Positions 1 to 11,477 of a DNA stretch of 37,514 nucleotides are shown here, piece after piece (the stretch's first letter is position 1; each line of letters starts with the position of its first letter). The notes beneath the pieces were generated by a model that had not been told where the DNA came from, ran no database searches, and saw only the letters and a list, made by a program, of their open reading frames with translations. Both the position numbers and the translations under genes were made by a program. Source of the stretch: Neelides folsomi (taxonomy: Eukaryota > Arthropoda > Collembola > Neelipleona > Neelidae); assembly GCA_034687125.1 (NCBI GenBank), contig JAQGBZ010000510.1, positions 1 to 37,514 of the forward strand, written 5' to 3'.

Positions 1-574
1 AAATATATGATATAACCAACTTTAACTTTTTAACTATAATTTTCCACCTCTAATTAATATCGGATTTGTGATCTCCATTATCGATTTAGTAGTAAATGAT
101 ATCCTAATTATCAATTTCTCGATCCGCCCGTCATCTAGACTTATTCCATGTAATTTTATTTATAAAGAGAAGGATTTATAAAACAGGATTTCAAACTCTC
201 TAACAGTACTGCAATTTATCATTAATATTTAGTTTAGAAATATTAGAAATATATACTAATATAAGTATGTACCAAGAATACATGAATATGCATTTAACTT
301 TTACCATATACATATTTATAATATGATATGGCATTGATTTGAATGAGTTGTTAATAGTTTTTTTTATTTATTTATATGATGCAAAATGTGGGCATTATGA
401 GTCATTGAGAGAGTGTGAACTAAATCGTGTCTATAGGAGCAATATCCTTTGATTTCTTCTCTGACTTGCAAAAATCATTCGTCGTCTTTCACCTCAACCG
501 AATTTCCATTTTCTTGGGAAGAATTTCGAGGTATCCAACCCTCATTTTGAACTCAAGATCGGTCCGAGTGATTG
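1..574. other. Gene-free 5' flank of PSMC6
   Basis: The first 400 bases are strongly AT-rich, with no supported coding sequence. From about 400 the composition becomes less AT-rich up to the PSMC6 start, which suits a 5' UTR and proximal promoter. An open frame at 427-609 overlaps the PSMC6 start in another frame, has no recognisable domain, and is not called. Confidence 0.5.
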
Positions 575-2345
<1,771 letters not shown>

Positions 2346-2436
2346 TTCATCCATTACCAAATTTAATTCTTCATATATGTAATATTTATTTGAATCGGGC
2401 CTCATGGGCTATTCAATAAGGAGGAATTGGATACTA

Positions 2437-2442
2437 AATAAA
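2437..2442 (+). terminator. Poly(A) signal AATAAA of PSMC6
   Basis: A canonical AATAAA lies 92 bases after the PSMC6 stop codon in AT-rich sequence and is the best candidate polyadenylation hexamer for that transcript. Confidence 0.5.
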
Positions 2443-3255
2443 ACCTTTTACTAAAACATGTTCATTATTATAACTTATAACTAATGTAAACATTATAATT
2501 TATAATGTAGCTAATTGTACATATCATATACATGTTCTAAAACATTGAATAATTTTATCTTCATAATATTTTGTCATATTAATTAATTTACCCATCTTAT
2601 GGTACTCCAAATTGGGACCGAAGGTCATCTTTACAATTTTTTTTACTTTAGAAAGCTTTTTGTCAAAATTGAAAATTGAAGCTTTATTACACAAAAGTTT
2701 CTATGCACTTTGGTCCTGACGTTCCGAGTTTAAAAATGCTTACGATTATTTATTTCCTCGTTTGTTTTCCTTATTTTCCCCTAATGCTTCCCATATGCTT
2801 ATTTATTGCTTTTAATAAACACTTATTATTCATCATGTACTTTACTGTCAACTTTCCTATTCAGATCAATTGGCAATTTAAAAGATATTTTATGCATAAA
2901 TTTAAATATTTATAAATTCATAGATTTAGTCATTGAGAGCCCAAAGAATATTTTTATTTAATAATTTATTTTGTTTTCAATTGAAGTGAATTTTTTTAAA
3001 ACCGCAAATGTAAAAAATAGAGAAGAGAAGAATTTAGGTATACATTTTACTAATAAATAAATGTTGTTTTCAAACATTCCAAAATGCCACTAAATAACTA
3101 AATATATCTAGGTTACGCATACAAGCAGCATCAAATAAAATGATTGTTGTATCTCCATAAAATACATATGATTTGTAAAACTTGTTAAGGTTATAAAGCT
3201 TTCTTACAATTTCAGTTTAATGTCGCCATTAATCAATTTTAAATAATAAAAAGAA
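2443..3255. other. Intergenic, AT-rich, no gene seen
   Basis: AT-rich sequence between PSMC6 and the next promoter. An open frame at 2676-2915 translates to low-complexity hydrophobic sequence with no domain and is not called. No repeat or RNA gene was recognised. Confidence 0.4.
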
Positions 3256-3259
3256 AAAG

Positions 3260-3293
3260 TATAAATTGGAATCTGAACGAGCTATCTTCAGTT
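3260..3293 (+). promoter_or_regulatory. TATA box plus initiator of the secreted barrel-protein gene
   Basis: TATAAAT at 3260-3266 is followed by an arthropod-type initiator TCAGTT at 3288-3293. The putative +1 A at 3290 is 30 bases downstream of the first T of the TATA box, the standard spacing. The ATG at 3350 would then have a 60-base leader. This is a textbook arthropod core promoter and supports the start chosen for the downstream gene. Confidence 0.7.
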
Positions 3294-3349
3294 CACACTT
3301 GGGAATTTATTAATAACAATACCAAAATACAAATAATCTCTAAAACAAA

Positions 3350-4287
3350 ATGAATGCCTTATTTTTGTTTTCAGCCGTTATTTTTATCCAATTGGTAATG
3401 TTTTAATAACATGATCAAAAAATAATTTTAATATTGGATTTTTTATTTTAGCTTGAGGCGAACATATCAGATGGTGCAAAAATGACCAAATATTATGTTC
3501 CAAACGAAACTGACAAAACGTTCAAGAGTAAAGATACCGTCGAACTTCAAACTTGCCAAAAAGCAGCGATTTCAAAAGTTAAAAAAGACTTTGCAGTGAC
3601 AATTCGAGATGAAGGCAGCGGAAGACTGAAGGACAATACGTTAATACAATACCTACCCAATACATTAAATAAATCTAACTTTAATATATAACACATCATT
3701 TTATTACACATAAGTTTGTCAATTAATGTATATTATGATTTTATTATCATTAATAATTTTCTTTAGTATCGTGAACCTTGATTGCTGTCAAGGTGCAAAG
3801 AATGCCAAAAATTTGATTGTTTTGCTAAAGCAAGTTATCCCGTTGGTTCAAAAGACAACAAACTTTCTCTCTTCACTTCAATCGGTATGCATTTGAATTT
3901 ACAAAAAATATAATATTTTTTTTAATTTACACATAGACCATCTTTATAACTTGAACCTAACGGTTTCAATAAAGCTTCAATATTACATATTTTGATCTTG
4001 AAGCCTCAATTTTAACTTGATTTGAACGCCATTTCTCATTTTGAATAGCTGTCCCTAAAGGGAGCGCTCTTAAATTCGGAGCCACTGTTATGGTCAACGA
4101 ATTAAAAAACTTCAAACTCCCAAATGGAAAAACTCATAATGGATGTGTAAAGGTTGATGACGATTGTGGGTCTTGCAAAAGCAAAGATCAAATTGACTTG
4201 TTCGTTGACAAACTTCAATACTACGAATCAAAATTCCCAGAAAGTGTAACATATAGTGCAACAAAATGCACACTAAATCAATATTAA
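3350..4287 (+). pseudogene. Secreted double-psi-beta-barrel (RlpA/expansin-like) protein, probably frameshifted
   Basis: Four exons: 3350-3394, 3452-3639, 3767-3884 and 4049-4287. Exon 1 encodes a signal peptide (MNALFLFSAVIFIQL). The mature part has the layout I associate with small secreted DPBB proteins: a Lys-Tyr-Tyr strand near the N terminus, an EGSGRLKD segment, a Cys-rich CKEC...DCF segment, then LPNGKTHNGCVKVDDDC and QIDLFVDKLQYYESKF near the C terminus. Function is unknown; relatives act on carbohydrate or in the extracellular matrix. Exon 3 begins in phase with IVNLDCCQ, but the CKEC frame needed to reach exon 4 is one base off at 3792-3793. Either one base was lost (pseudogene or assembly error) or splicing uses the AAG acceptor ending at 3792, which restores phase but drops those residues. 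The fold call is from motif memory and is moderate. Confidence 0.55.
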
Positions 4288-4487
4288 ATGAAACATGTTT
4301 TATATTTTAATAACATATTGATAGTTAATTACATTATAATTATCATTGTTAAATGTTTACAAGTATCCAAATTATGAGAAATAAATTGTCCCCATTTAAC
4401 TATTTGAATTCTATTTATTAATCATGTACATACTAATGTAGATTAGATACCACCTACGGATATAATCAAATATTGTGTTAAGTCTCA

Positions 4488-4822
4488 TTAATTCATTTTC
4501 ATTAATAATGAATCAATGTTAATTTCCTTGTTATCTTTCTTCAAAAACACCTTTTCACACTTTGGAATAGACACCAATAATGTGGTTTCAATATCAGTTC
4601 TGGGCTTATCACTTAAAGCAGGTAAAATTTTAAATCTTTGCGAAATACTCGCAATAAACAAAAAGAGACTTTCTCTGGCCGATAATTCACCGGGACAATT
4701 TCTTTTCCCTTTGCCAAAAGTTAAAATATTGTCAGGTGTATCAAAAGATTTGGTCGTCGACTTTACAAAACGAAGTGGATTGAATTCCCCTGGTTTCTCC
4801 CAATATTTCTCATCGTGACCTG
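4488..4822 (-). pseudogene. Orphan terminal exon of a cytochrome P450
   Basis: Reading leftwards, a clean acceptor (TTTTTACGCAG) precedes an open frame of about 111 codons that is unmistakably a P450 C terminus. It shows HDEKYWEKP, the PERF-equivalent FNPLRF, the heme loop FGKGKRNCPGE with the axial Cys, and a terminal sheet region ending KKDNKEINIDSLLMKMN then stop. No upstream P450 exons exist: the next sequence to the right is a gene on the opposite strand. The I-helix and ExxR are absent, so it cannot make a P450 alone. It has no stops or frameshifts, so the fragment looks recent, or serves as an alternative exon of something outside view. It resembles CYP2-clan proteins but is not a close copy of the three CYP2-like genes in this window. 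Confidence 0.85.
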
Positions 4823-4960
4823 CTGCGTAAAAATTTTTAAAATCCAATTTAATTCACTAAATATGATTACCTACTCACTAAACATGATGAACAATGATAA
4901 GAATAATTGAGAAATACTTAACTGATGACTTTTATTTATAATATAAGTTTAGGTTGAGCA

Positions 4961-5663
4961 ATGGGTCGTCGCAAGAAGAATTTCGTCCCTGACCAGACGA
5001 AGTATGAAGCGAAGGAAATTCTCAAACGACGAACAAGGAAAGGAGTCAACCAATACTTGATCCATTGAGAAGGATTTAGCGCGTAAATCAACAACTTTAA
5101 ACAACCGCAATTAATAATTTGATTTACCAATATCCAAGCGTTAATTTTGGTTTTGGTTTTCTAGTGAAGAAGCTACGTGGGAACCACGCAGCAATATAAA
5201 GCCTGAAGAAATGGTCGCTCAATTCGATGCCAGGTGGGAAATTCTTCATCGGTCCAAACTGAGACGAGCTCGAGCTGAAGCCATTGAAAGACGTCAGAAA
5301 CGCCGAGAACAATGGGAACAAATTCAAAAATTGGCCCATGAAGTGAATCGAAATAAGCCGAAGAAGCCGAAGCCTCCGCCGAGGCCAAAACGCGCCCCCT
5401 TTATCATTCGTTACTATCAAAGGATGCAAATGCGAATGGAAGAACTTCGCCAAGAGGTGATTGCTCGCGAACAAGCTCGGTTGAATCCTCCGCCTCCTCC
5501 ACCACCTCCAGAAGAGTCGTATTTTGAACAATATCAACCGCTTCCTGATCCTATTCCATTGCTATTCAGAAATCAGATTCCTGTAAACAATTTACCTTTC
5601 CAAGTTCCAGCGGACGTTCTATTTCAAGTTCCAGGGGCTTATCAATTTCAAAGATTCTTTTAA
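4961..5663 (+). pseudogene. Chromodomain protein with in-frame TGA at the conserved cage Trp
   Basis: Two exons, 4961-5082 and 5165-5663, joined by a GT-AG intron, would give about 206 residues. The N terminus is basic (MGRRKKNF), followed by a chromodomain: KYEAKEILKRR, QYLIH, then EGFSAEEATWEPRSNIKP across the splice. In HP1/Polycomb chromodomains the residue between the QYL(I/V)x strand and the x-G-(Y/F) turn is an invariant Trp of the methyl-lysine cage; here that codon is TGA (5066-5068). Everything downstream stays in frame. The rest is a highly charged helical stretch (about residues 60-150), an eight-Pro run, and a Gln/Pro/Phe-rich tail. Either the gene is a young pseudogene, or the base is an assembly/allelic error, or the stop is recoded. 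A shorter product from ATG 5211 would lack the chromodomain. Confidence 0.75.
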
Positions 5664-6440
5664 AGGTTTTAATATTAAACGTGTATATATACATATAGTA
5701 TATGTAAAAATTCAAATTTTTAACATTTGCTTACCTTGCAATTAATTCACTCTAACATTATGCACACTGTACAAATACATTTGTACAAGGATGACACCCA
5801 ATGATATTATTTATATAAATTGTTAGCTTTTTCATAATATGTAAAGTAACAAAATATCTTTACTATAATATCTTTCTGTATATAAGTTTATCTATCCATT
5901 AAAGTTTTATAATGTTTATAATATAGGAAAAAATATAAATATAGGAAACTATAAAATGTATAAACTTTATTTAATCCAAAAGCTAATAAAGAAAGAGAAT
6001 ATCCATTTTAAACATTATTTACATAATTTACCATTAATTGGAAATAAATAGATTGATGGTTATGTTATAATTGTAAGCATTTCAACATATTTTATTAAAA
6101 ATGATTTAAAATCAACATCCGCCGATTTACATTCAGCAAGTGAGTAAACACTATCAGTTTTTTTTCACTTCAGTAAAAATGAAGTAATAAAAATCTGTAG
6201 CATTGACAGCATTTGTTTTTCAAGTGAACAATAACAGGTGAATACTCAATTTGTTCTAATGTTAGATCTTAATTGTTTGGATTTCAATTTATAAATACTA
6301 CGAGCGATAATAGTCGTATTAGTGACATGAAAACTTTAAAAAGTAGTGAAAATTAAAAGAACATTCCCCTGTACGTGGTGTGAAGTGTATAAAAAATTCA
6401 TTTTTTCTGTTACATTGTTTTTTATTTCTTTTTTGTTGGA
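5664..6440. other. Intergenic, AT-rich, no gene seen
   Basis: About 780 bases of AT-rich sequence between the chromodomain gene and the FkbM gene. I see no coding frame, RNA gene or long repeat. The right end should hold the promoter of the FkbM gene, but no convincing TATA/initiator pair was found. Confidence 0.4.
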
Positions 6441-8370
6441 ATGAAAAAACAATGTCAAACTGGCTTAAAGCCCTCATTTATTATTGCATGCCTATTTTTG
6501 ATTGGATTGGTGTTCATTTACATGCAGCTGGATTTAGAAAAAAATCAGGCAATTGTAAGTTTGTCATATTTTACATTTGTAAAAGTTAATTTAAATACTT
6601 ATGCATAGGTATAAAAGCTATGTTTGTATGTATAAGCATAGGTATATTAGGTATTATTAAAATTATTGGCATTTGATATTAATTTATGTATGCATATTAG
6701 ATTAGATCTCAAAATGGGGTATTATCTAAATTTCAAAATTATGTTATGGACAAATTGGAATCAATTAACATAATCAGGCAAAATGAACCTGACAAAAATA
6801 TCAACTTGATTGAGCCAAAGCCAAATGTGAAACCTTGCAAAGAAGACTTTCTTGTAGGAAATATCATTGAAGCTGACGATCCAAAATTACTTGAATATGT
6901 GAAAAAGAATCACATCACCGGTCCGTCAACATTACCATATAACTTAACAAAACCAAATATTAATCCAAATCAGGGACAAGTTAAAATGATAAGAAAAATT
7001 CTAAATGAAATGGTAATAACTTAAATATATATTAATTGCAATTTGGTATTTTAACACTATAAAAAAATATTATCTTGTTATTTTAGAAATTTGGATTTTT
7101 CATTGAATCTGGTGCATATGATGGGGAAGCTGGCTCCAATACTCTTTATTTAGAGCGACATTTGAATTGGACGGGAGTTTTGGTTGAACCGCAGCTTGAA
7201 CAATTACAAGATATTAAAAATAAAAATAGAAAATGTTTTGTTGCGAACGTTTGCTTATCCCCCAAATCATATCCAACACAATTAGATTTCTTAATACGAA
7301 ACGATTCATCATATTTATGGGCAAAGACTTCAAGCAGGATTGGAAATATAAATACTGTGGAAGAATCTGATAGAAAACATTGGATCGTGTCAAAATTACA
7401 GTGCTTATCTATGCAAACGATTTTAGCATCTTTAAACGTCAATGTTGTTGATTATTGGAGTTTAGACGTCGAAGGAATTGAAATGGATGTTTTAAGAAAT
7501 TTTCCATTTGACAAAATTTTTGTTAAGGTGAATTTTACAATTTAGAATTGCGATATGGTCATAAATTTAATTATAATGTGTTTACATATTTACAGACAAT
7601 GACCATTGAACATCAGTTTTTTACAGACAAACATGAAATGAAAACTTTAATGTTTAAAAATGGGTTTGATTTATATGGTGAACTTGCACGGGACTATATT
7701 TATGTTCACAATACTTTGAATATAAAAAATAATCAGTTAAATGGAATCGGTGTAAGTTCAATTTAAAAGATAATTTTACTTATTGATAAAAACAAGTTCG
7801 TTTTATGTTTACCTTGAGTGTCTTTAATTGTAAGTATTATTTCATGATATAATTAATTTGATTTTTTTTTATTTTATAAAATTATAGTTTAAATGCCGAG
7901 AAATTCGAAAATGCATTTATAGAAAAGATTACATGAATTCAAAATTTCAACATGAGTTATATGTTCATCATTGTGAAGGAATTTTCAAATACAATTTTAT
8001 TTCTGTAAGATTTCAATGTCGTTTAATGATTATTCTGATGATTACATGATTTGTGTATGATATTATGCTATATATGTATATAATTTATAAATCTAATTTT
8101 AAATTTTAGCTTTTCTATTTGACACAAAAAGGTCATATTAAATATTATGATGAACAATCATGTTGGAATTCAACCAATGACGATAAAATAACTTTGACAT
8201 TATGTAATGACGAAAATATTTCTACTATTGATAAATGGGAATACAACTCAACTAATTATGTTTTAAAAAATTTGAATAATGGAAAATGCTTAAGTTCAAT
8301 GGATACAAAGTTATCTTTTAAACAGTGCGATGATAGTCCTTATCAGCAGTGGGAAATAATTTTTAGATAA
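6441..8370 (+). CDS. Type II membrane FkbM methyltransferase / Star-like protein with C-terminal ricin-type lectin domain
   Basis: Six exons (6441-6554, 6701-7012, 7087-7527, 7596-7751, 7888-8004, 8110-8370), all phase 0, encode about 466 residues. ATG 6441 gives a Lys-flanked signal anchor (SFIIACLFLIGLVFIYM, about 12-28), so the bulk is luminal or extracellular. The FkbM core spans about 143-310: FIESGAYDGE (147-156), SNTLYLER (159-166), WTGVLVEP, and SLDVEGIE (267-274). This matches arthropod Star/Star-like proteins, where methyltransferase activity is unproven. From about 342 a Cys-rich segment resembles the beta-trefoil lectin of polypeptide GalNAc transferases: RKCIY, LYVHHCEG, CWNS, LTLCND, then CLSS, FKQCDD and a final QQW (459-461). 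The domain pairing is unusual. Exon continuity is good, and phase closes at each junction. Substrate unknown. Confidence 0.88.
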
Positions 8371-8439
8371 TTTTTATGAATTTGTAGTCAAATTAATTTA
8401 TAATTTAAACAAATGCCACTTTTGTTTGTTTTCCTTGAT

Positions 8440-8445
8440 AATAAA
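8440..8445 (+). terminator. Poly(A) signal AATAAA of the FkbM-lectin gene
   Basis: AATAAA 70 bases after the stop codon supports the TAA at 8368-8370 as the true end of the gene, immediately after the final QQW lectin motif. Confidence 0.5.
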
Positions 8446-8599
8446 AGATTAATTGTTTGATATTACATTTGTTTAGACAAAATTTTTTAATTGAAATCTG
8501 ACATTTAATATATAATTAATAATAATAATGATAATGTTCATTTATTCAATTTAGTATAATAATACATTGATATATAGAAATTAGGATAATAGAGGCATT

Positions 8600-9440
8600 G
8601 AACAAATATCCTCACGAAACCCGAATCAAGACGGAATATTATACATGTGATTAGAGAGTCATTAGAGGAGGAATTTTTACTTTTTTCCACGCATTGATAA
8701 GTTTAAGATTATTTACTTTACTTGGAACGAATTTAGCATCAGAAGTCAATGCCGTACTTAGTGAATCATAATTATCAAATGGTTTAGCAAAAGAAGTAAA
8801 AAATTCATTTAAATTATCGGCTGTTATAGTTGAGTTCTCAGTTATTAATATGGTTTTTCTTAGGTTATTTATAATTGGCCAGATTCCATGTTTGGTAATC
8901 TCATTAGTGATATATTCTTTATGGTCCTGTTTAATAGCTTTTTTACATTGGGTTACTGAGAGTTTGTAGTTAGTTTGGTTAAAATCTGTACGATGAAGTT
9001 TATGCAATTTGTAAAGTTTTTCTCTGTATTTTAATAATGATTTAGTTTGAGAAGTGATAGTGAATTTTAATGTGGAATTAGATTTTCGTTTTTTAAGAGA
9101 ACAATGTTTATTAAAAATTGAGAGTATTTTATATTTCTAATCTTCCTATAGGTTATTGATAGATAAACTTTTTGGTTCTAAATCAAGTTTATCAAAATCG
9201 TTAATCAGTTCACAAATGTTTAACTTATTGAAATTACGTAATAGAGTTTCAGACTTTATGTTTTTCTCTCGTTTTAAATAAATAGAAACTCCAATTATAA
9301 TGTGATCTGAGATATGGTGATTGAAATTAACAATATTGGAGGTTTTGTTAATATTGTTAGAGAAAATCAAGTCAATACAGGAGTTTAGACGAGTTGGAGA
9401 AAATATAATTTGTTTGAACCCATTATTTAGGAAATTCATT
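8600..9440 (-). mobile_element. Truncated non-LTR retrotransposon (endonuclease tail to RT linker)
   Basis: On the - strand, starting near 9439, the translation shows the end of an APE-type endonuclease domain (QIIFSPTRLNSCIDLIFSN, then ISDHIIIGVSI). It continues, after stop codons near 9130-9150, into the linker before reverse transcriptase: LLKYREKLYKLHKLHRTDF, WPIINNLRK and ITADNLNEFFTSF. The RT domain, the start of ORF2 and any 3' tail are missing, so the element is a dead, twice-truncated fragment. The layout fits Jockey/CR1-group LINEs of arthropods; I cannot assign a clade more closely. It lies 230 bases beyond the FkbM gene and does not interrupt a coding region. Confidence 0.8.
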
Positions 9441-9852
9441 TTTCACCATAGTGAGCTCAAAAATTCAGAATTCAGCCTTTAGTTTCACGTTACAATAAAT
9501 ATCTTTATTTACCTATTTCTATTGATTCCATGTGCTTTTAATGAATAGTATTTGGTATTTGCACAAATGGGAGAAAAACATTGATAGATTTATAAAAACT
9601 ATAGCATATCCTTATGTAATAGCTGTATTTTATATAAAGTAATTTATTACGAAAACCGTTTAGCATGGTTCTATTCTTCTATTAGAGTATGTAGTTACAT
9701 ATTTAATTATATATTATTTTTCTATTGATGTACATATTTTCAAATCAAGATCTTGTGATTGCTTCAGCAGAAATATAAATTTTATGTCTTATTAATATAA
9801 TTCAAAAATACTAATAAATTATTTTAAAATAACTCTACCTTTGATTTAAAAA
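9441..9852. other. Intergenic, AT-rich
   Basis: About 410 bases between the LINE fragment and the sulfotransferase. No coding frame or repeat recognised; it must hold the sulfotransferase promoter. Confidence 0.4.
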
Positions 9853-11391
9853 ATGATAAAAATTTTTATTTTCGTTTTGATTTCCTTTATATTTTTTCTT
9901 ATTTCAATCAACCGAATCAATATATTCAAGCATGTGGAGTTTGCTCATAAATTTTTACAAAAAAATATTTTAAATAATTCGACAACTAATCAAAAGAATT
10001 TTGATATGGATTCACAAAGAAAATTAAAATTGTAAAATATTTAATTTAATTTGATATTAATTGTATTTCTTCATATACATAATAAATTTCCTAATTATTT
10101 TTTTATTTCAGCTATAAAAGAACAATTTTCATTTCTTCGTATGTAAGGTCAGGATCGTCGTTTTTAGGTGATGCCCTCAACTCGCATCCTTCTTTATTTT
10201 ATCATTTTGAGCCTTTGTATAGGTCTCAATGGAATCCTAATTGGGTATAAAGATATATTTATAAATTATTAAGCAAAATAAGATAAATATTACATCCTAT
10301 TAATAATTATAGGTTATATGTTGAATAAATTTGTACATAACATAATACATATATGTATCACTTATCTTATAATTATAGCGTATACCTTTCATTGTTTTTA
10401 TGTCTTACATCTGCTCTTTGATTTAGACTTTTTCAAAATCAATTGACGAAATTGAAAACATTGGAAATTGCAAATATTATAATTTGGAAGAAACTATTAC
10501 ATTTTTGCATGACCATCCATTTATATGGAAAATGAATAGAAAATTGAATCTCTTGGATTCAAACAATTTATCAAAGTCAAAAATTCTCTCAGAGTTTTGT
10601 TCGAAATTTACATATCAGCTTATAAAAGACGTCCAGTAAAATTTTCTAAATAATGCAAAAATTTATCAACTGCAAAAACCTTAATTTACTTTTAAATTTT
10701 AAAGTTGGAAAAATTACAAATAATTAATTTCTTTTTATAGAATACATCCCAATGAATTAGAAAATATATTTCCTGATGATCCCAATTTTAATCTCATTTA
10801 TCTAGTGAGAGATCCAAGATCAACTTATTTATCTAGGAAAAAGGTATAAAAAATTTAATTATCTAACATGCTTAACTTTTGTAAAATTTATGATTTGTTG
10901 GATTAGAATTAATTTATGGTTACAATCTTACAATGCTTATGTGAATGTGATAAATACTTGACCTATATATTCAATTTGTAAATATTAAATTATAGGCCAA
11001 ATGGTGTATTATACAATCCAATTGTATGAAACCTTCAAAAGCATGCAGCGGCATTGAAAAGGATTACGAGTCGCTCATTAGACTGAAGGAAAATTATAAA
11101 AAGCAGATACATTTAATATTTTATGAACAGTTGGCGCTTAATCCAAAAAGAGTTATTGAACAATTATTTAGTGATCTTGAAATCCCATGGGTTTCCGATA
11201 TCGAAATTTTTCTCCAACAACACACGAGAAATGAAATGAAGGAGAATGATTCAATGACTACATTTAGAAAATCACAATCACGCATTGATTTGTGGAAAAC
11301 AGAACTTAGCCAAGATGAAGTGAAAATTATTGAAGCTGAATGCGGAAAAATGATGAGTTTATTTAATTATACACTTTTTACATATAATTAG
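9853..11391 (+). CDS. Golgi carbohydrate sulfotransferase (CHST, GlcNAc/Gal-6-O type)
   Basis: Five exons (9853-10031, 10112-10244, 10427-10635, 10741-10843, 10996-11391) give about 339 residues. A type II signal anchor (IFIFVLISFIFFLIS) is at residues 4-18. The 5'-phosphosulfate-binding loop of PAPS-dependent sulfotransferases is FISSYVRSGSSFLG (about 66-79), followed by HPSLFYHFEPL. The 3'-phosphate-binding motif is LVRDPRSTYLSRK (about 195-207). The C-terminal part has the WC...C...C pattern, IFYEQLALNP, the late HTR stretch and DLWKTELSQDEVKIIEAEC, all typical of the GlcNAc-6-O sulfotransferase family. It should transfer sulfate from PAPS to sugars on glycoproteins or glycosaminoglycans in the Golgi; the exact acceptor cannot be read. 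Its stop is 87 bases from the stop of the convergent P450 on the other strand. Confidence 0.92.
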
Positions 11392-11477
11392 TTCAATGGT
11401 GTATTGTATGGAGTTTTTAAATAGAATTTTATTATTTTTTAAAGAATTTATAATTTAAACAATATTTGAAAATAAAC

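Noticed and set aside
2676..2915. 79-codon hydrophobic frame after PSMC6
   Set aside because: Typical of AT-rich non-coding DNA (Phe/Ile/Tyr/Leu bias); no promoter or domain.
4516..4818. 100-codon frame on the + strand opposite the P450 fragment
   Set aside because: The - strand reading has an exact P450 heme signature; this is its shadow.
5124..5537. Open frames antisense to the chromodomain gene
   Set aside because: Explained by the charged, Pro-rich sense protein; no domain in the antisense translation.
6380..6589. Alternative frame over exon 1 of the FkbM gene
   Set aside because: It starts without ATG and does not splice in phase; ATG 6441 in another frame gives a clean signal anchor and phase 0 junctions.
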